This document shows positions 29,301 to 35,862 of a stretch of DNA of 64,000 bases, one piece after another. Position 1 is the first letter of the stretch; every line of letters starts with the position of its first letter. This DNA comes from an uncultured Marvinbryantia sp. (GTDB taxonomy: Bacteria > Bacillota > Clostridia > Lachnospirales > Lachnospiraceae): positions 18,251-82,250 of the forward strand of contig CAKRRF010000006.1 of the NCBI GenBank assembly GCA_934394985.1. The letters run 5' to 3'. A program made the translations under genes and the position numbers. Below the pieces are notes generated by a model. That model searched no databases and had not been told where the DNA came from. It worked only from the letters and a program-made list of their open reading frames with translations.

Positions 29301-29371
29301 AACAGCTCAAAGCATATAAGAAATTATTGATTGCTAAGGGAATGAGTAAAAAAGCAGTATACAAAAAGTAA
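23348..29371 (+). CDS. Giant secreted mosaic protein with peptidase-like head, lectin, Big_2, cohesin and dockerin modules
   Basis: A 2007-residue exported protein; signal peptide ends at about residue 29 (AEA-S). Modules in order, with approximate residues: NlpC/P60- or CHAP-like cysteine hydrolase 36-200 (Cys62 in QCYGFAH, His138 in PHSLIVAG, Asp156); SH3 201-262; ricin-like beta-trefoil 320-467; Fn3-like 475-561; C-type lectin 574-695 with the sugar-binding EPN; four Big_2-like 698-1036; BspA-type repeats 1078-1171; cohesin-like 1182-1313; dockerin 1314-1376 with two copies of DITIADVVLLNRHVLGK; cohesin-like 1400-1525 and 1604-1731, each followed by a CxxC repeat module (1527-1603, 1732-1809); BspA-type end 1820-2007. 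No LPXTG or SLH anchor is seen. Inferred role: surface hydrolase/adhesin that joins a cohesin-dockerin network. No close family assignment is possible by eye. Confidence 0.88.
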   Translation: MKEKRKRKILVVLVLAMMLVLLPQRYAEASYTQAGVSAQLEQLISQYVGKQFTGTFAGGSQCYGFAHMIFNNLFSRGSKNVGSYADTAKWKFTSPASDITTIGILNPGYSMADLENLLVKAAPGDYIQLRRRGKDTPHSLIVAGIDITSKTIRIFDSNKQAKLLNACYTQTFQKFYDDNDGVSLYRYYDYYPDGPTYEEGKYRVSTSSGLPLILRAGAGSNYENKASIPNGTELVVTQVNGSWGYVNYNGSYGWVSLVYCTYIGAGEHTHSFTEFLFVEKDHPHYKCYKCSKCDEVFRNTSEPTIYDGCENGICKYTGLGDTFYARIIKADVQLPLKNTNPGVAVANVALGTETGGRDTIWKFVKQDNDAYVIYSCADGQCLDMDNGTAKPVRGQNLSLYEYGKGAHQQWYVTKAGIPWWSEDCYSFEPLSNTELAIDIYDNGSQAGDNAWIHTRNNTAAQKFNIEILDQGFTLKEPELLVFNGSSLKNTTIQWAAVDHAMSYDIDITDANGTAVVSEKNYTGTSYSKFLPVGSYKIKVTAKNTMYEDLKAESKTISITIKQESGDKVASILRNNKEYTLYDYGLTWEEAKAFCEENGGRLLEITSEQEQQIVEELLKSGTYDFYWLGLTDVETEGTFKWESGAALSYTNWSENEPNNAGEGEDYGTLYRSSGKWNDVTIQGGLESKTGIIMQKDYVPVTKVDLGYEQMYIPLGQTWNLWQGKITPSNATNGAIENLTFTVSDETILKQMTDAKTVKAVKTGSTEVKATSQDGPFATAQITVFDIALQEKALELNIGDTATLTDSIAPETITNVMTKKWSSSNPDIVSVDATTGELTALAQGESTITVSASCGGSEAASASCLVKVCVPAEGIALSQAEVTLSLGESKQMTLSYYPENCDRSDQEYWFSGDESVVTVDNSGNITAKGYGQTQIYVVAGKLRAMCYVTVQQELTGIQVKETSLQLTEGDETDITVEAIPSNATLPLLVLEAEDTSVLRVDNDVYRISALKAGTTSLHIQTADKKYTVDVSVTVDHKWNTEKSVLKEATIYGPGEKGITCSICGNDTVKEDSRETIPALTKVEIEQGISAIADGAYKNLTNLKEVVIPDSVQMIGKEAFYGCTGLTSITIPASVSIIGTDAFKNCSPDLVIRAPYGSQAETYAKANGITFEGSGKQPESENDKETTITVANKKVQCGKDVTVDVNISNNKGIAGYSYDINYDQSAVTLKSVSAGDLLQNSGQISTNGNVVNWYTSDNVSGDGTLMRLVFSVNEDAKAAIYPVSISMHDGKQNLVDENGRYVEANYVAGTIEVTKGLLGDFNEDGDITIADVVLLNRHVLGKALLSSAQLQYADISGDEDITIADVVLLNRHVLGKINLFGVAEMAMDWKTQIQSMAESMKIYAESVTMEAGTSKDIPVYLTGNTGMAGFALTVKLPEGYTLNTMKAGDILGSGIFTANGNDCTWYAADNIAANGLLMTLNVTADQNAKSGKVIIMAKDGKENNVSDEMGNTVETVFGEGTITISSSIEPGCNGNHKGGTATCISKAICEVCGEAYGEVDPFHHAGNTEVRGAKNATAAEDGYTGDTYCKDCGAKLQSGTIIPATGSVKITIDDVTARIGDQIEVPVKISNNHGIAGMAVTVHLPEGVHLNEIVKGELLANGAFSTNESDCTWYSSENMAGDGTLMILKLTVGTGAVNGVISVEAKDGKENNVADEAGNTVPASFKNGTFTVETRTECEINGHKGGTATCAKKAICEVCGQEYGEYNPQNHAGAAEIRNAKPATEQEEGYTGDTYCTACGTQIAAGTVIARIVPEEPTVPAGTVAKNTASNGVYKVLQDGKSVEFTKALSTKKTTVKIPNTITVNGVKCKVTRIAANAFKNNKKLVTVAIGSNVEVIGNNAFLNCKKLKKVTGMSGVRQIGNQAFRGCRALTAVTIPGKVEKIGKMAFEGCKRLKKITIKTSLLSNGSIGAKAFKGTPSKATVKVPAKQLKAYKKLLIAKGMSKKAVYKK

Positions 29372-29436
29372 TGCTGATGCAAAGACACTGACCTGAGTGA
29401 TGAACAAAATGAATTACAACCCTACATTTTATTAAT

Positions 29437-29465
29437 TTGCAAGCCGTTTCTGATTGTGATATGAT
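29437..29465 (+). promoter_or_regulatory. Promoter of ddh
   Basis: TTGCAA, 17 bases, TATGAT (29460-29465). Transcription from about 29472 would give a 74-base leader that holds the stem-loop at 29485-29519. Confidence 0.6.
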
Positions 29466-29484
29466 AAGTCCCGTAAAGAAGAGA

Positions 29485-29519
29485 TAAGAGCCGAAAAAGT
29501 GGACGATTTTCGGCTCTTA
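29485..29519 (+). repeat. Leader stem-loop before ddh
   Basis: TAAGAGCCGAAAA and TTTTCGGCTCTTA are perfect 13-base arms around a nine-base loop. No T run follows on either strand, so it is not a standard terminator. It lies between the promoter and the ribosome site AAAGGAGATTTAAGG. Confidence 0.55.
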
Positions 29520-29545
29520 AATCGGATAAAAGGAGATTTAAGGAT

Positions 29546-30532
29546 ATGAGCAAAGTAAGAATTGGTATCATTGGCTATGGAAATATCGGACGCGGCGTTG
29601 AAGCAGCAATAAAGCATAATCCGGACTGCGAGATGGCTGGTGTATTCACCAGACGTGATCCGGCAACGGTAAAGATCACAACAGAAGGCGGCAAGGTATA
29701 TCCGGTCAGTGAACTGGCAGCACACAAAGATGACATTGATGTCTGCATCGTATGCGGTGGAAGTGCAACAGATCTGCCAAAGCAGACTCCGGAAGTGGTA
29801 AAAATGTTCAATGTGGTAGACAGTTTTGATACCCATGCAAGAATTCCAGAGCATTTTGCCAATGTAGATGCTGCTGCAAAAGAGAGCGGACATGTGGGAA
29901 TTATCTCAGTAGGCTGGGATCCGGGAATGTTTTCATTGAATCGTCTTTATGGAAATGCGATTCTTCCAGACGGAAAGGATTATACATTCTGGGGACGCGG
30001 TGTCAGCCAGGGACACTCTGATGCCATCAGACGTGTGGAAGGTGTGCAGGATGCCAGACAGTATACGGTGCCGGTAGAAGCGGCAGTAGAATCCGTTCGT
30101 AATGGAGAAAATCCGGAATTGACTACCAGACAGAAACACACCAGAGAGTGTTATGTGGTAGCAAAAGAAGGTGCAGATCTGAAACAGATCGAGCATGATA
30201 TTGTAACTATGCCAAACTACTTTGCAGATTATGATACCACGGTTCACTTCATTTCACAGGAAGAACTGGACAAAAACCATAAAGGAATTCCACACGGTGG
30301 ATTCGTGATCCGCAGTGGTGCAACCGGAGACGGTACCAACAAGCATATCATCGAATACAGACTGAAGCTGGATTCCAATCCGGAATTCACATCCAGCATT
30401 CTGGTAGCATATGCAAGAGCAGCCAAGAGACTGGCAGACGAAGGTGTATCCGGATGCAAGACTGTATTTGATATTGCACCTGCATATTTGTCCGCGATGA
30501 GCGGCGAAGAGATCCGTGCACATCTGCTGTAG
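29546..30532 (+). CDS. ddh: meso-Diaminopimelate dehydrogenase
   Basis: Ddh makes meso-diaminopimelate in one NADPH-dependent step from tetrahydrodipicolinate, feeding lysine and peptidoglycan synthesis. The 328-residue length is right. Visible are the Rossmann loop IGIIGYGNIGRGVEAA at residues ~6-21, CGGSATDLP, the GWDPGMFSLNR substrate region and GATGDGTN. It is a single gene with its own promoter and terminator. The dehydrogenase route is common in Lachnospiraceae. Confident. Confidence 0.95.
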   Translation: MSKVRIGIIGYGNIGRGVEAAIKHNPDCEMAGVFTRRDPATVKITTEGGKVYPVSELAAHKDDIDVCIVCGGSATDLPKQTPEVVKMFNVVDSFDTHARIPEHFANVDAAAKESGHVGIISVGWDPGMFSLNRLYGNAILPDGKDYTFWGRGVSQGHSDAIRRVEGVQDARQYTVPVEAAVESVRNGENPELTTRQKHTRECYVVAKEGADLKQIEHDIVTMPNYFADYDTTVHFISQEELDKNHKGIPHGGFVIRSGATGDGTNKHIIEYRLKLDSNPEFTSSILVAYARAAKRLADEGVSGCKTVFDIAPAYLSAMSGEEIRAHLL

Positions 30533-30550
30533 AAAATAAGGAAAAGAAGT

Positions 30551-30591
30551 AACCACATGATATGCAATTGCGCAGCATGTGGTTATTTTTT
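30551..30591 (+). terminator. Terminator after ddh
   Basis: AACCACATG (30551-30559) and CATGTGGTT (30576-30584) followed by ATTTTTT. Confidence 0.85.
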
Positions 30592-30670
30592 AAATGTGTG
30601 ATAAATGATAAGTTGTTATAAAAAGCAAAATGAGATACAATTAAAAACATAATTGAACAGAAACGAAAAA

Positions 30671-30700
30671 AGCTATCCTCTATGACTGTAGAGGATAGCT
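30671..30700. repeat. Isolated hairpin, terminator-like on the minus strand
   Basis: AGCTATCCTCTA and TAGAGGATAGCT are perfect 12-base arms with a 6-base loop. Only on the minus strand does a T run follow (the plus strand has six A before it). No minus-strand gene is found between here and 31200. The rest of the gap 30592-30809 shows nothing else that I can identify. Confidence 0.5.
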
Positions 30701-30809
30701 GGTAACTGTAAATTATTCATGTATCCGAAGCAAAATCACCAGACTCACGACTGTCTTTTGATTACTTCTAAGTAGATTATACATATGGCAAAAAAATATA
30801 AAAAAGTGC

Positions 30810-30838
30810 TTGACGAATGGCATAATTCATTGTATACT
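30810..30838 (+). promoter_or_regulatory. Strong promoter of the tRNA pair
   Basis: TTGACG, exactly 17 bases, TATACT (30833-30838). The first tRNA begins about 24 bases after the predicted transcription start. Confidence 0.85.
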
Positions 30839-30868
30839 AATGAAGTGTTCGAGAGAACCGATCAATGT

Positions 30869-30941
30869 GGGGTCTTAGCTCAGCTGGGAGAGCATCTGCC
30901 TTACAAGCAGAGGGTCACAGGTTCGAGCCCTGTAGGCCCCA
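30869..30941 (+). tRNA. tRNA-Val (anticodon TAC)
   Basis: Acceptor GGGGTCT pairs with AGGCCCC (one G-T). The anticodon stem TCTGC/GCAGA encloses loop CTTACAA with anticodon TAC, and GGTTCGAGC is the T loop. The discriminator is A; CCA is not encoded. Confidence 0.96.
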
Positions 30942-30978
30942 CTTATTTTTTCGGTATGGATCACAAAAACAAAAATAT

Positions 30979-31052
30979 GGCGGAATAGCTCAGTTGGCTA
31001 GAGCACACGGTTCATACCCGTGGTGTCGAGAGTTCAAATCTCCCTTCCGCTA
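30979..31052 (+). tRNA. tRNA-Met (anticodon CAT)
   Basis: Acceptor GGCGGAA pairs with TTCCGCT with a G-T first pair, as in the B. subtilis elongator tRNA-Met. Anticodon stem CACGG/CCGTG encloses TTCATAC with anticodon CAT. It lacks the three G-C pairs of an initiator stem, so an elongator (or an Ile-2 tRNA read after modification) is meant. CCA is not encoded. Confidence 0.93.
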
Positions 31053-31060
31053 CTACACAG

Positions 31061-31086
31061 CCTGGACAGTTTGTCCAGGTTTTTTC
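31061..31086 (+). terminator. Terminator of the tRNA operon
   Basis: CCTGGACA-GTT-TGTCCAGG followed by seven T residues, nine bases after the second tRNA. Confidence 0.92.
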
Positions 31087-31211
31087 GTTTCTTATTACAC
31101 ACAGATTTTACATAATCTTTTCATTTCCCTGATAGCAGATTTTACACACAACCCATAGAATTCCTTATAGAAGTTCCAACAAGGGAACTGACATGAGGAG
31201 GAAAATAAAAC

Positions 31212-32291
31212 ATGAAGAAAAAAACACTGGCAGCATTTCTGATGATGAGCACGGTTCTGGCATCTGCTTCTGTATGTTATGCAGACGATGCAGTGGATTT
31301 GAATGCAGCATCACTGGATGAGATTACGGAAAAAGCAAAAGAAGAAGGCACTGTTGAATCCGTAGGTATGCCGGATACATGGGCAAACTGGGGATTAAGC
31401 TGGAAGGCACTGGAAGAAGAATATGGAATCAGCCATGCAGATGCAGATATGTCATCAGCGGAAGAACTGCAGATGTTTGCAACTGAAGGAGAAAAAGGAA
31501 CCAAAGATATTGGTGATGTGGGACAGGCATTTGGCCCTCAGGCAGTAGAACAGGATTTGGTACAGGGATATAAGACCTCTTACTGGGACAGTGTTCCGGA
31601 CTGGGCAAAAGGTGAGGATGGAAAATGGATGATTGCCTATACAGGTGCAACCACGTTCCTGACGAATACCGATGAAGTGGAAAATGTACCGACATCCTGG
31701 GCTGATCTCAAGGATGGAGATTATACAGTAGCAATCGGTGATATCAATGGAGGAAATGCCCAGGCTGCAGTGATTGCTTCTGCATATGCGTTTGGCGGCG
31801 ATCTGAATAATCTGGATCCGGCATTTGATTTCTGGACAGAAATGGCAGAGGCAGGACGTATCAATACACTGGATATTTTGCAGCAGAACTTTGAAACAGG
31901 AGAAGTACCGGTGGGTGTCATCTGGAGCTTTACTGCAATTCCATATAAAAATGCAATTACTCAGTATAATATGGAAGCAACCATTCCGTCAGACGGCTCC
32001 ATTATGAGCGGATATGCTTCTGTGATTAATAAATATGCGCCACATCCATATGCAGCTGCACTGGCAAGAGAATATATTTTCAGTGATGACGGACAGGCCA
32101 ATCTGGCACTGGCCGGAGCCATTCCTACCAGAACAGATGTGGAAATTCCGGAAGACGTACAGGAAGCATCCTTTACTCCGGATGCTTATGCAAATGCAAT
32201 TCCAATGGAAGATACCGATGCATATTCAGAGGCATGCGAAAATGTGGTAACAAGATGGCAGGAAGAGATTATTCCACTGCTGGTACAGTAA
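31212..32291 (+). CDS. ABC transporter substrate-binding protein (PotD/AfuA-like family)
   Basis: A 359-residue exported binding protein with a signal peptide cut near CYA-DDA (residue ~24). Its fold is the extracellular solute-binding type used for iron, polyamines, phosphonates or glycerophosphodiesters, with VGMPDTWANWG at the start of the first lobe and a YTGATTFLTNTDEV hinge region. GGAGGAAAATAAAAC precedes the start. The operon adds two permeases, an ATPase and a glycerophosphodiesterase. The last gene points to glycerophosphodiesters such as glycerophosphocholine as substrate, by inference only. A GTTCC/GGAAC hairpin sits just upstream. Confidence 0.87.
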   Translation: MKKKTLAAFLMMSTVLASASVCYADDAVDLNAASLDEITEKAKEEGTVESVGMPDTWANWGLSWKALEEEYGISHADADMSSAEELQMFATEGEKGTKDIGDVGQAFGPQAVEQDLVQGYKTSYWDSVPDWAKGEDGKWMIAYTGATTFLTNTDEVENVPTSWADLKDGDYTVAIGDINGGNAQAAVIASAYAFGGDLNNLDPAFDFWTEMAEAGRINTLDILQQNFETGEVPVGVIWSFTAIPYKNAITQYNMEATIPSDGSIMSGYASVINKYAPHPYAAALAREYIFSDDGQANLALAGAIPTRTDVEIPEDVQEASFTPDAYANAIPMEDTDAYSEACENVVTRWQEEIIPLLVQ

Positions 32292-32292
32292 G

Positions 32293-33144
32293 ATGAAAAA
32301 AAACAAAGCAATCTATCTTGTAGCGCTGCTCCCATTTCTGGTGGTGGCGCTTTTATATGAAATGGTACCGTTGACTATGGTAATTATGAACAGTTTTCAG
32401 CCTGATGCAGGGACGGGGTTTACCCTGGAAAACTATCAGATCATTGCGGAAAAACTGTTATACCGGAAAGCAATCTATAACAGCATCAGAATCTCTTTGA
32501 TGTCTTCCTTTTTTGGCATTGTAATCGCTTTTGTCGGCGCAAAGGCAATTGCGGAAAGTCAGGGAAAGATCGCGAACATTTTTATGACGATATTAAATAT
32601 GGTATCTAATTTTGCGGGAGTGCCGTTGGCCTTTGCCTATATGGTGCTTCTTGGAAATGCCGGGTTTATGGTGCATGTAGGAGAACATTTTGGCATCAGA
32701 GCGCTGTCAGATTTTAATCTGTATACATCAGACGGCATGAGCATGATCTATGTATATTTTCAGATTCCATTGGCCACACTGCTGCTGGTTCCTGCGTTTG
32801 CCGGGATTCGAAAAGAATGGAAGGAAGCCGTAGCGCTGCTGGGTGGAAAAGAAGGCATATTCTGGAGAAAAGTGGGGATTCCGGTATTGATGCCGGAGAT
32901 TCTGGGAACCTTCAGTGTATTGTTTGCCAATGCACTGGCTGCTTACGCTACGGTGTATGCATTGATGATGAATAATATTTCCCTTTTGCCGATTCAGATT
33001 GCAGGCAGCTATGTGGGAGAGGTAAAAACAAGACCGGGGCTGGGAGGTGCCCTGTCAGTAGTGATGATGATACTGATGTGCCTGATGATTTTACTGACGA
33101 ATCGTATATCCCGGCATTTCCGGAAAGGAGGAAATCCATTATGA
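32293..33144 (+). CDS. ABC transporter permease, first subunit
   Basis: A 283-residue membrane protein with six helices of the MalF/PotB (BPD_transp_1) type. The EAA-like loop reads EWKEAVALLGGKEGIFWRKVGIPVLMPEI near residues 175-205 and would contact the ATPase. It starts one base after the previous stop with only a weak ribosome site, so coupling to the upstream gene is likely. Pairs with the next permease. Confidence 0.9.
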   Translation: MKKNKAIYLVALLPFLVVALLYEMVPLTMVIMNSFQPDAGTGFTLENYQIIAEKLLYRKAIYNSIRISLMSSFFGIVIAFVGAKAIAESQGKIANIFMTILNMVSNFAGVPLAFAYMVLLGNAGFMVHVGEHFGIRALSDFNLYTSDGMSMIYVYFQIPLATLLLVPAFAGIRKEWKEAVALLGGKEGIFWRKVGIPVLMPEILGTFSVLFANALAAYATVYALMMNNISLLPIQIAGSYVGEVKTRPGLGGALSVVMMILMCLMILLTNRISRHFRKGGNPL

Positions 33145-33926
33145 AGAAAAAAATAAAGCCGGCGGCCTTTATCATGATATTCATTATGGCATATCTTCTC
33201 CTGCCATTAGTGGTGACAATCATATATTCGCTGTTCTGTAAATGGACGGATATTGTGCCGGAACAGTTTTCGCTGGAAAGTTATCTTGCCATTTTACAGG
33301 ACAGAGAATTTTTGCTCTGTATCGTGCGAACATTACTTGCCTGTGTGATACCGATTTTTATCACCGTGAGTATTATATTGCTGGCCATGTTTGTGACGAC
33401 CGTCTATTTTCCGGGGCTGGATAAATATGTGCAAATCATTTGTATGATACCGTATACCATTCAGGGAATTATCCTCTCGGTCAGTATTTTATCGGCGTAT
33501 ATCAGAGCCGGAAGCTTTCTGGGGAACCGTCTGGTTATGCTTTTTGGTGCTTACAGTGTTATGATCATGCCATACGTCTATCAGGGAATCAAAAACGGAA
33601 TGAGTGCGGTCAATGTAAAGGTGCTGACAGAAGCAGCAGAGATGCTGGGAGCGACCAGATTTTATGCATTTTTTCAGATTATTGTACCCAATATTTTTTC
33701 TTCCATTATAGTTTCTGCGCTGCTTGCCGTGGGAATTATTTTTGGAGACTATGTGCTGGTACGAAATCTGACCGGAACATCGTTTCAGAACATGCAGATT
33801 TATCTGTATCAGACTATGAAATCCGACAGTATCAAAGCCAGTGCCGTATTTGTCATCATTATGATGATTACGTTTATGATTACGGCAGTAACGTTATATC
33901 TGAAAAACAAAGAAAGTGGAAAATAA
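33141..33926 (+). CDS. ABC transporter permease, second subunit
   Basis: A 261-residue permease, six helices, with the EAA-type loop EAAEMLGATRFYAFFQIIVPNI at about residues 160-185. ATG 33141 overlaps the previous stop in ATGA and follows AAAGGAGGAAA, so the longer frame from 33078 is rejected. It should form the channel with the preceding gene product. Confidence 0.9.
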   Translation: MKKKIKPAAFIMIFIMAYLLLPLVVTIIYSLFCKWTDIVPEQFSLESYLAILQDREFLLCIVRTLLACVIPIFITVSIILLAMFVTTVYFPGLDKYVQIICMIPYTIQGIILSVSILSAYIRAGSFLGNRLVMLFGAYSVMIMPYVYQGIKNGMSAVNVKVLTEAAEMLGATRFYAFFQIIVPNIFSSIIVSALLAVGIIFGDYVLVRNLTGTSFQNMQIYLYQTMKSDSIKASAVFVIIMMITFMITAVTLYLKNKESGK

Positions 33927-33927
33927 A

Positions 33928-34935
33928 ATGGCATATATAGAAATGAGAAACATTGTAAAAAATTATGGATCATCCAGTGTACTGAAAAAGATTGACCTGG
34001 AAATAGAAAAGGGACAGCTTGTTACCTTACTTGGTCCTTCCGGATGTGGAAAAAGTACGCTTTTGCGGTGCCTGGCCGGTCTGGAGGAGGTAACCTCCGG
34101 GCAGATCTTGCTTGACGGACAGGATATTACAGGACTTGAACCGCGAAAAAGAGAGATTGGAATGGTTTTTCAGCAGTATAGCCTTTTCCCCAATATGACG
34201 GTGACACAGAATGTGGCATTTGGCCTGAAGCTGAAAAAGCAACCGGAAGCAGAAGTGAAGGAGAAAGTAAAAACGATACTGGAAATTGTAGGACTTTCTG
34301 AGCAGGCAGACCGTTATCCGTCACAGCTGTCTGGAGGACAGCAGCAGAGAGCTGCCTTGGCTCGTGCGATTGTGACAGAACCGAAAGTCCTGCTTCTGGA
34401 TGAACCATTGTCAGCGATCGATGCTCTGCTTCGGCGTTCTCTGCAGACAGAGATTCGAAGAATACAGAAAGAACTGGATATTACGGCAGTATTTGTAACA
34501 CATGATCAGAGTGAGGCCATGGTGATGTCAGATACGATCCATTTACTGTATCAGGGACAGATTGAGCAGTCAGCCTCCCCAACAGAGATGTATCTTCATC
34601 CGGCTACCAGATTTGCGGCATCTTTTATCGGAAACTACAACAGTTATACAGGGGCACAGTTTGCACAACTGACCGGTCAGAAAACGGAAGCCGAACAGGT
34701 GGTATTCCGACCGGAAGCAGTGATGTTTTGTGATGAAAGTAAAGTAGAAGAAGACAGCATTCAGATGAAAGGAACCATAAAGACAGAGGTATCCCATGGA
34801 AATGTGCTGCGTTATACGGTGGATGTAAATGGACTGCCGGTTCAGGTAGATACGCTGTTTCAGGAAAAGCAGGAGTATCAGACCGGTCAGGAATGCTGGC
34901 TGCAAATGGAGAAAAAAGACTGCATATATTATTAG
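33928..34935 (+). CDS. ABC transporter ATP-binding protein (PotA/UgpC-like)
   Basis: A 335-residue ATPase with Walker A GPSGCGKST (36-44), Q-loop VFQQYSLFPNMT, signature LSGGQQQRAALARA, Walker B VLLLDEPLSAID and H-loop VTHDQ. A C-terminal regulatory TOBE-like domain follows from about residue 240. It starts one base after the permease stop; the ribosome site is weak and GTG 33916 is an alternative start overlapping the permease gene. Confidence 0.91.
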   Translation: MAYIEMRNIVKNYGSSSVLKKIDLEIEKGQLVTLLGPSGCGKSTLLRCLAGLEEVTSGQILLDGQDITGLEPRKREIGMVFQQYSLFPNMTVTQNVAFGLKLKKQPEAEVKEKVKTILEIVGLSEQADRYPSQLSGGQQQRAALARAIVTEPKVLLLDEPLSAIDALLRRSLQTEIRRIQKELDITAVFVTHDQSEAMVMSDTIHLLYQGQIEQSASPTEMYLHPATRFAASFIGNYNSYTGAQFAQLTGQKTEAEQVVFRPEAVMFCDESKVEEDSIQMKGTIKTEVSHGNVLRYTVDVNGLPVQVDTLFQEKQEYQTGQECWLQMEKKDCIYY

Positions 34936-34947
34936 GAGGAGAAACAA

Positions 34948-35646
34948 ATGATCTTAAATCTGGCACACAGAGGATTTTCGGAACGCTATCCGGAAAATAC
35001 GATTCTGGCATTTGAAAAGGCGAAGGAAGCAGGCTTTGATGGGATAGAGCTGGATGTACAGCTTTCCAGAGACGGGGAACCGGTAGTGATTCATGACGAA
35101 GAACTGAAAAGAGTGACTGGTGAGCCGGGATTTGTCTGGGAGTATACGCTGGAAGAATTGAAACAAATGAAAGTGCTGGAGAAATGCTCCTATGGGATAC
35201 AAAGGATTCCTACTCTGCGGGAATATTTTGCGGCAATTTATCCGTCAGAAATCATCACTAATATCGAACTGAAAACCAGTTGGAATGAATATCGTGGAAT
35301 AGAAGAAAAGGTACTGGCATTGATGGATGAATTTGATGTCCGGGAAAAAATATGGATCTCCTCTTTTAATCATTTTTCCGCAGTACGTTTTAAAAGGCTT
35401 TCACCTGATGTAAAGTGTGGACTTCTGGAAGAAAGCAGGATGGTGAAGATGGCGGAGTATGCACAGGAACTGCATATGGATTTTCTTCATCCGATCTACT
35501 ATACGATAACAGATCAGTATATGAGGGAGGCATGGGAACGTGGTCTGGAAGTACATGCATGGACAATAAATGAAGAAGCAGAAGCCAGGCGGCTGGAACA
35601 AATGGGAGTGGAGGCAGTGATAGGAAACAGACCTGTGATGCATTGA
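34948..35646 (+). CDS. Glycerophosphodiester phosphodiesterase
   Basis: A 232-residue cytoplasmic enzyme of the GDPD family, which splits glycerophosphodiesters to glycerol 3-phosphate and an alcohol. The active-site segments are intact: LAHRGFSERYPENT at residues ~5-18, GIELDVQLSRDGEPVVIHD at ~32-50, and a late VHAWTINEEAEARR. GGAGGAGAAACAA precedes it. It ends the five-gene importer operon, as UgpQ does in the E. coli ugp operon, which supports import of glycerophosphodiesters or a lipid head group. Confidence 0.92.
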   Translation: MILNLAHRGFSERYPENTILAFEKAKEAGFDGIELDVQLSRDGEPVVIHDEELKRVTGEPGFVWEYTLEELKQMKVLEKCSYGIQRIPTLREYFAAIYPSEIITNIELKTSWNEYRGIEEKVLALMDEFDVREKIWISSFNHFSAVRFKRLSPDVKCGLLEESRMVKMAEYAQELHMDFLHPIYYTITDQYMREAWERGLEVHAWTINEEAEARRLEQMGVEAVIGNRPVMH

Positions 35647-35654
35647 TGGAATCG

Positions 35655-35691
35655 CCATGCTATAGATTGAATCTATAGCATGGTATTTTTT
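35655..35691 (+). terminator. Terminator of the importer/GDPD operon
   Basis: CCATGCTATAGAT-TGA-ATCTATAGCATGG, a perfect 13-base stem, followed by TATTTTTT. Confidence 0.92.
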
Positions 35692-35763
35692 GCTTATATT
35701 AGACAGATATAACCTACTATGTTACTATGCTTATATCAAAAAACAAAAGCAAACAAACGATTT

Positions 35764-35828
35764 GAACGCAGATCGCGAAGCAACTGCGTTCATGAGCAAG
35801 TAGCGAAGCGGATTGCGAATGTCCGCTT
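35764..35828 (+). repeat. Dispersed hairpin repeat, copy 1 (before metY)
   Basis: A first stem-loop GAACGCAG...CTGCGTTC is followed by a 37-base block (35792-35828) beginning ATGAGCAAGTAGCGAAG and holding a second stem built on GCGGATTGCGAAT. The block recurs inverted at 46870-46906 with one mismatch, and its core again at 62648-62669. Here it lies in the gap 35-100 bases before the metY start. Confidence 0.8.
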
Positions 35829-35862
35829 TACAACAATATAGAAAACACGGAGGAATATCATC

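Noticed and set aside
23348..29371. Reading the giant protein as a classical cellulosome scaffoldin
   Set aside because: There are no CBM3-type modules or glycosidases nearby and the dockerin is internal; cohesin-like domains also occur in non-cellulolytic bacteria.
30785..31158. Small reading frames over the two tRNA genes
   Set aside because: They translate tRNA and promoter sequence and have no ribosome site.
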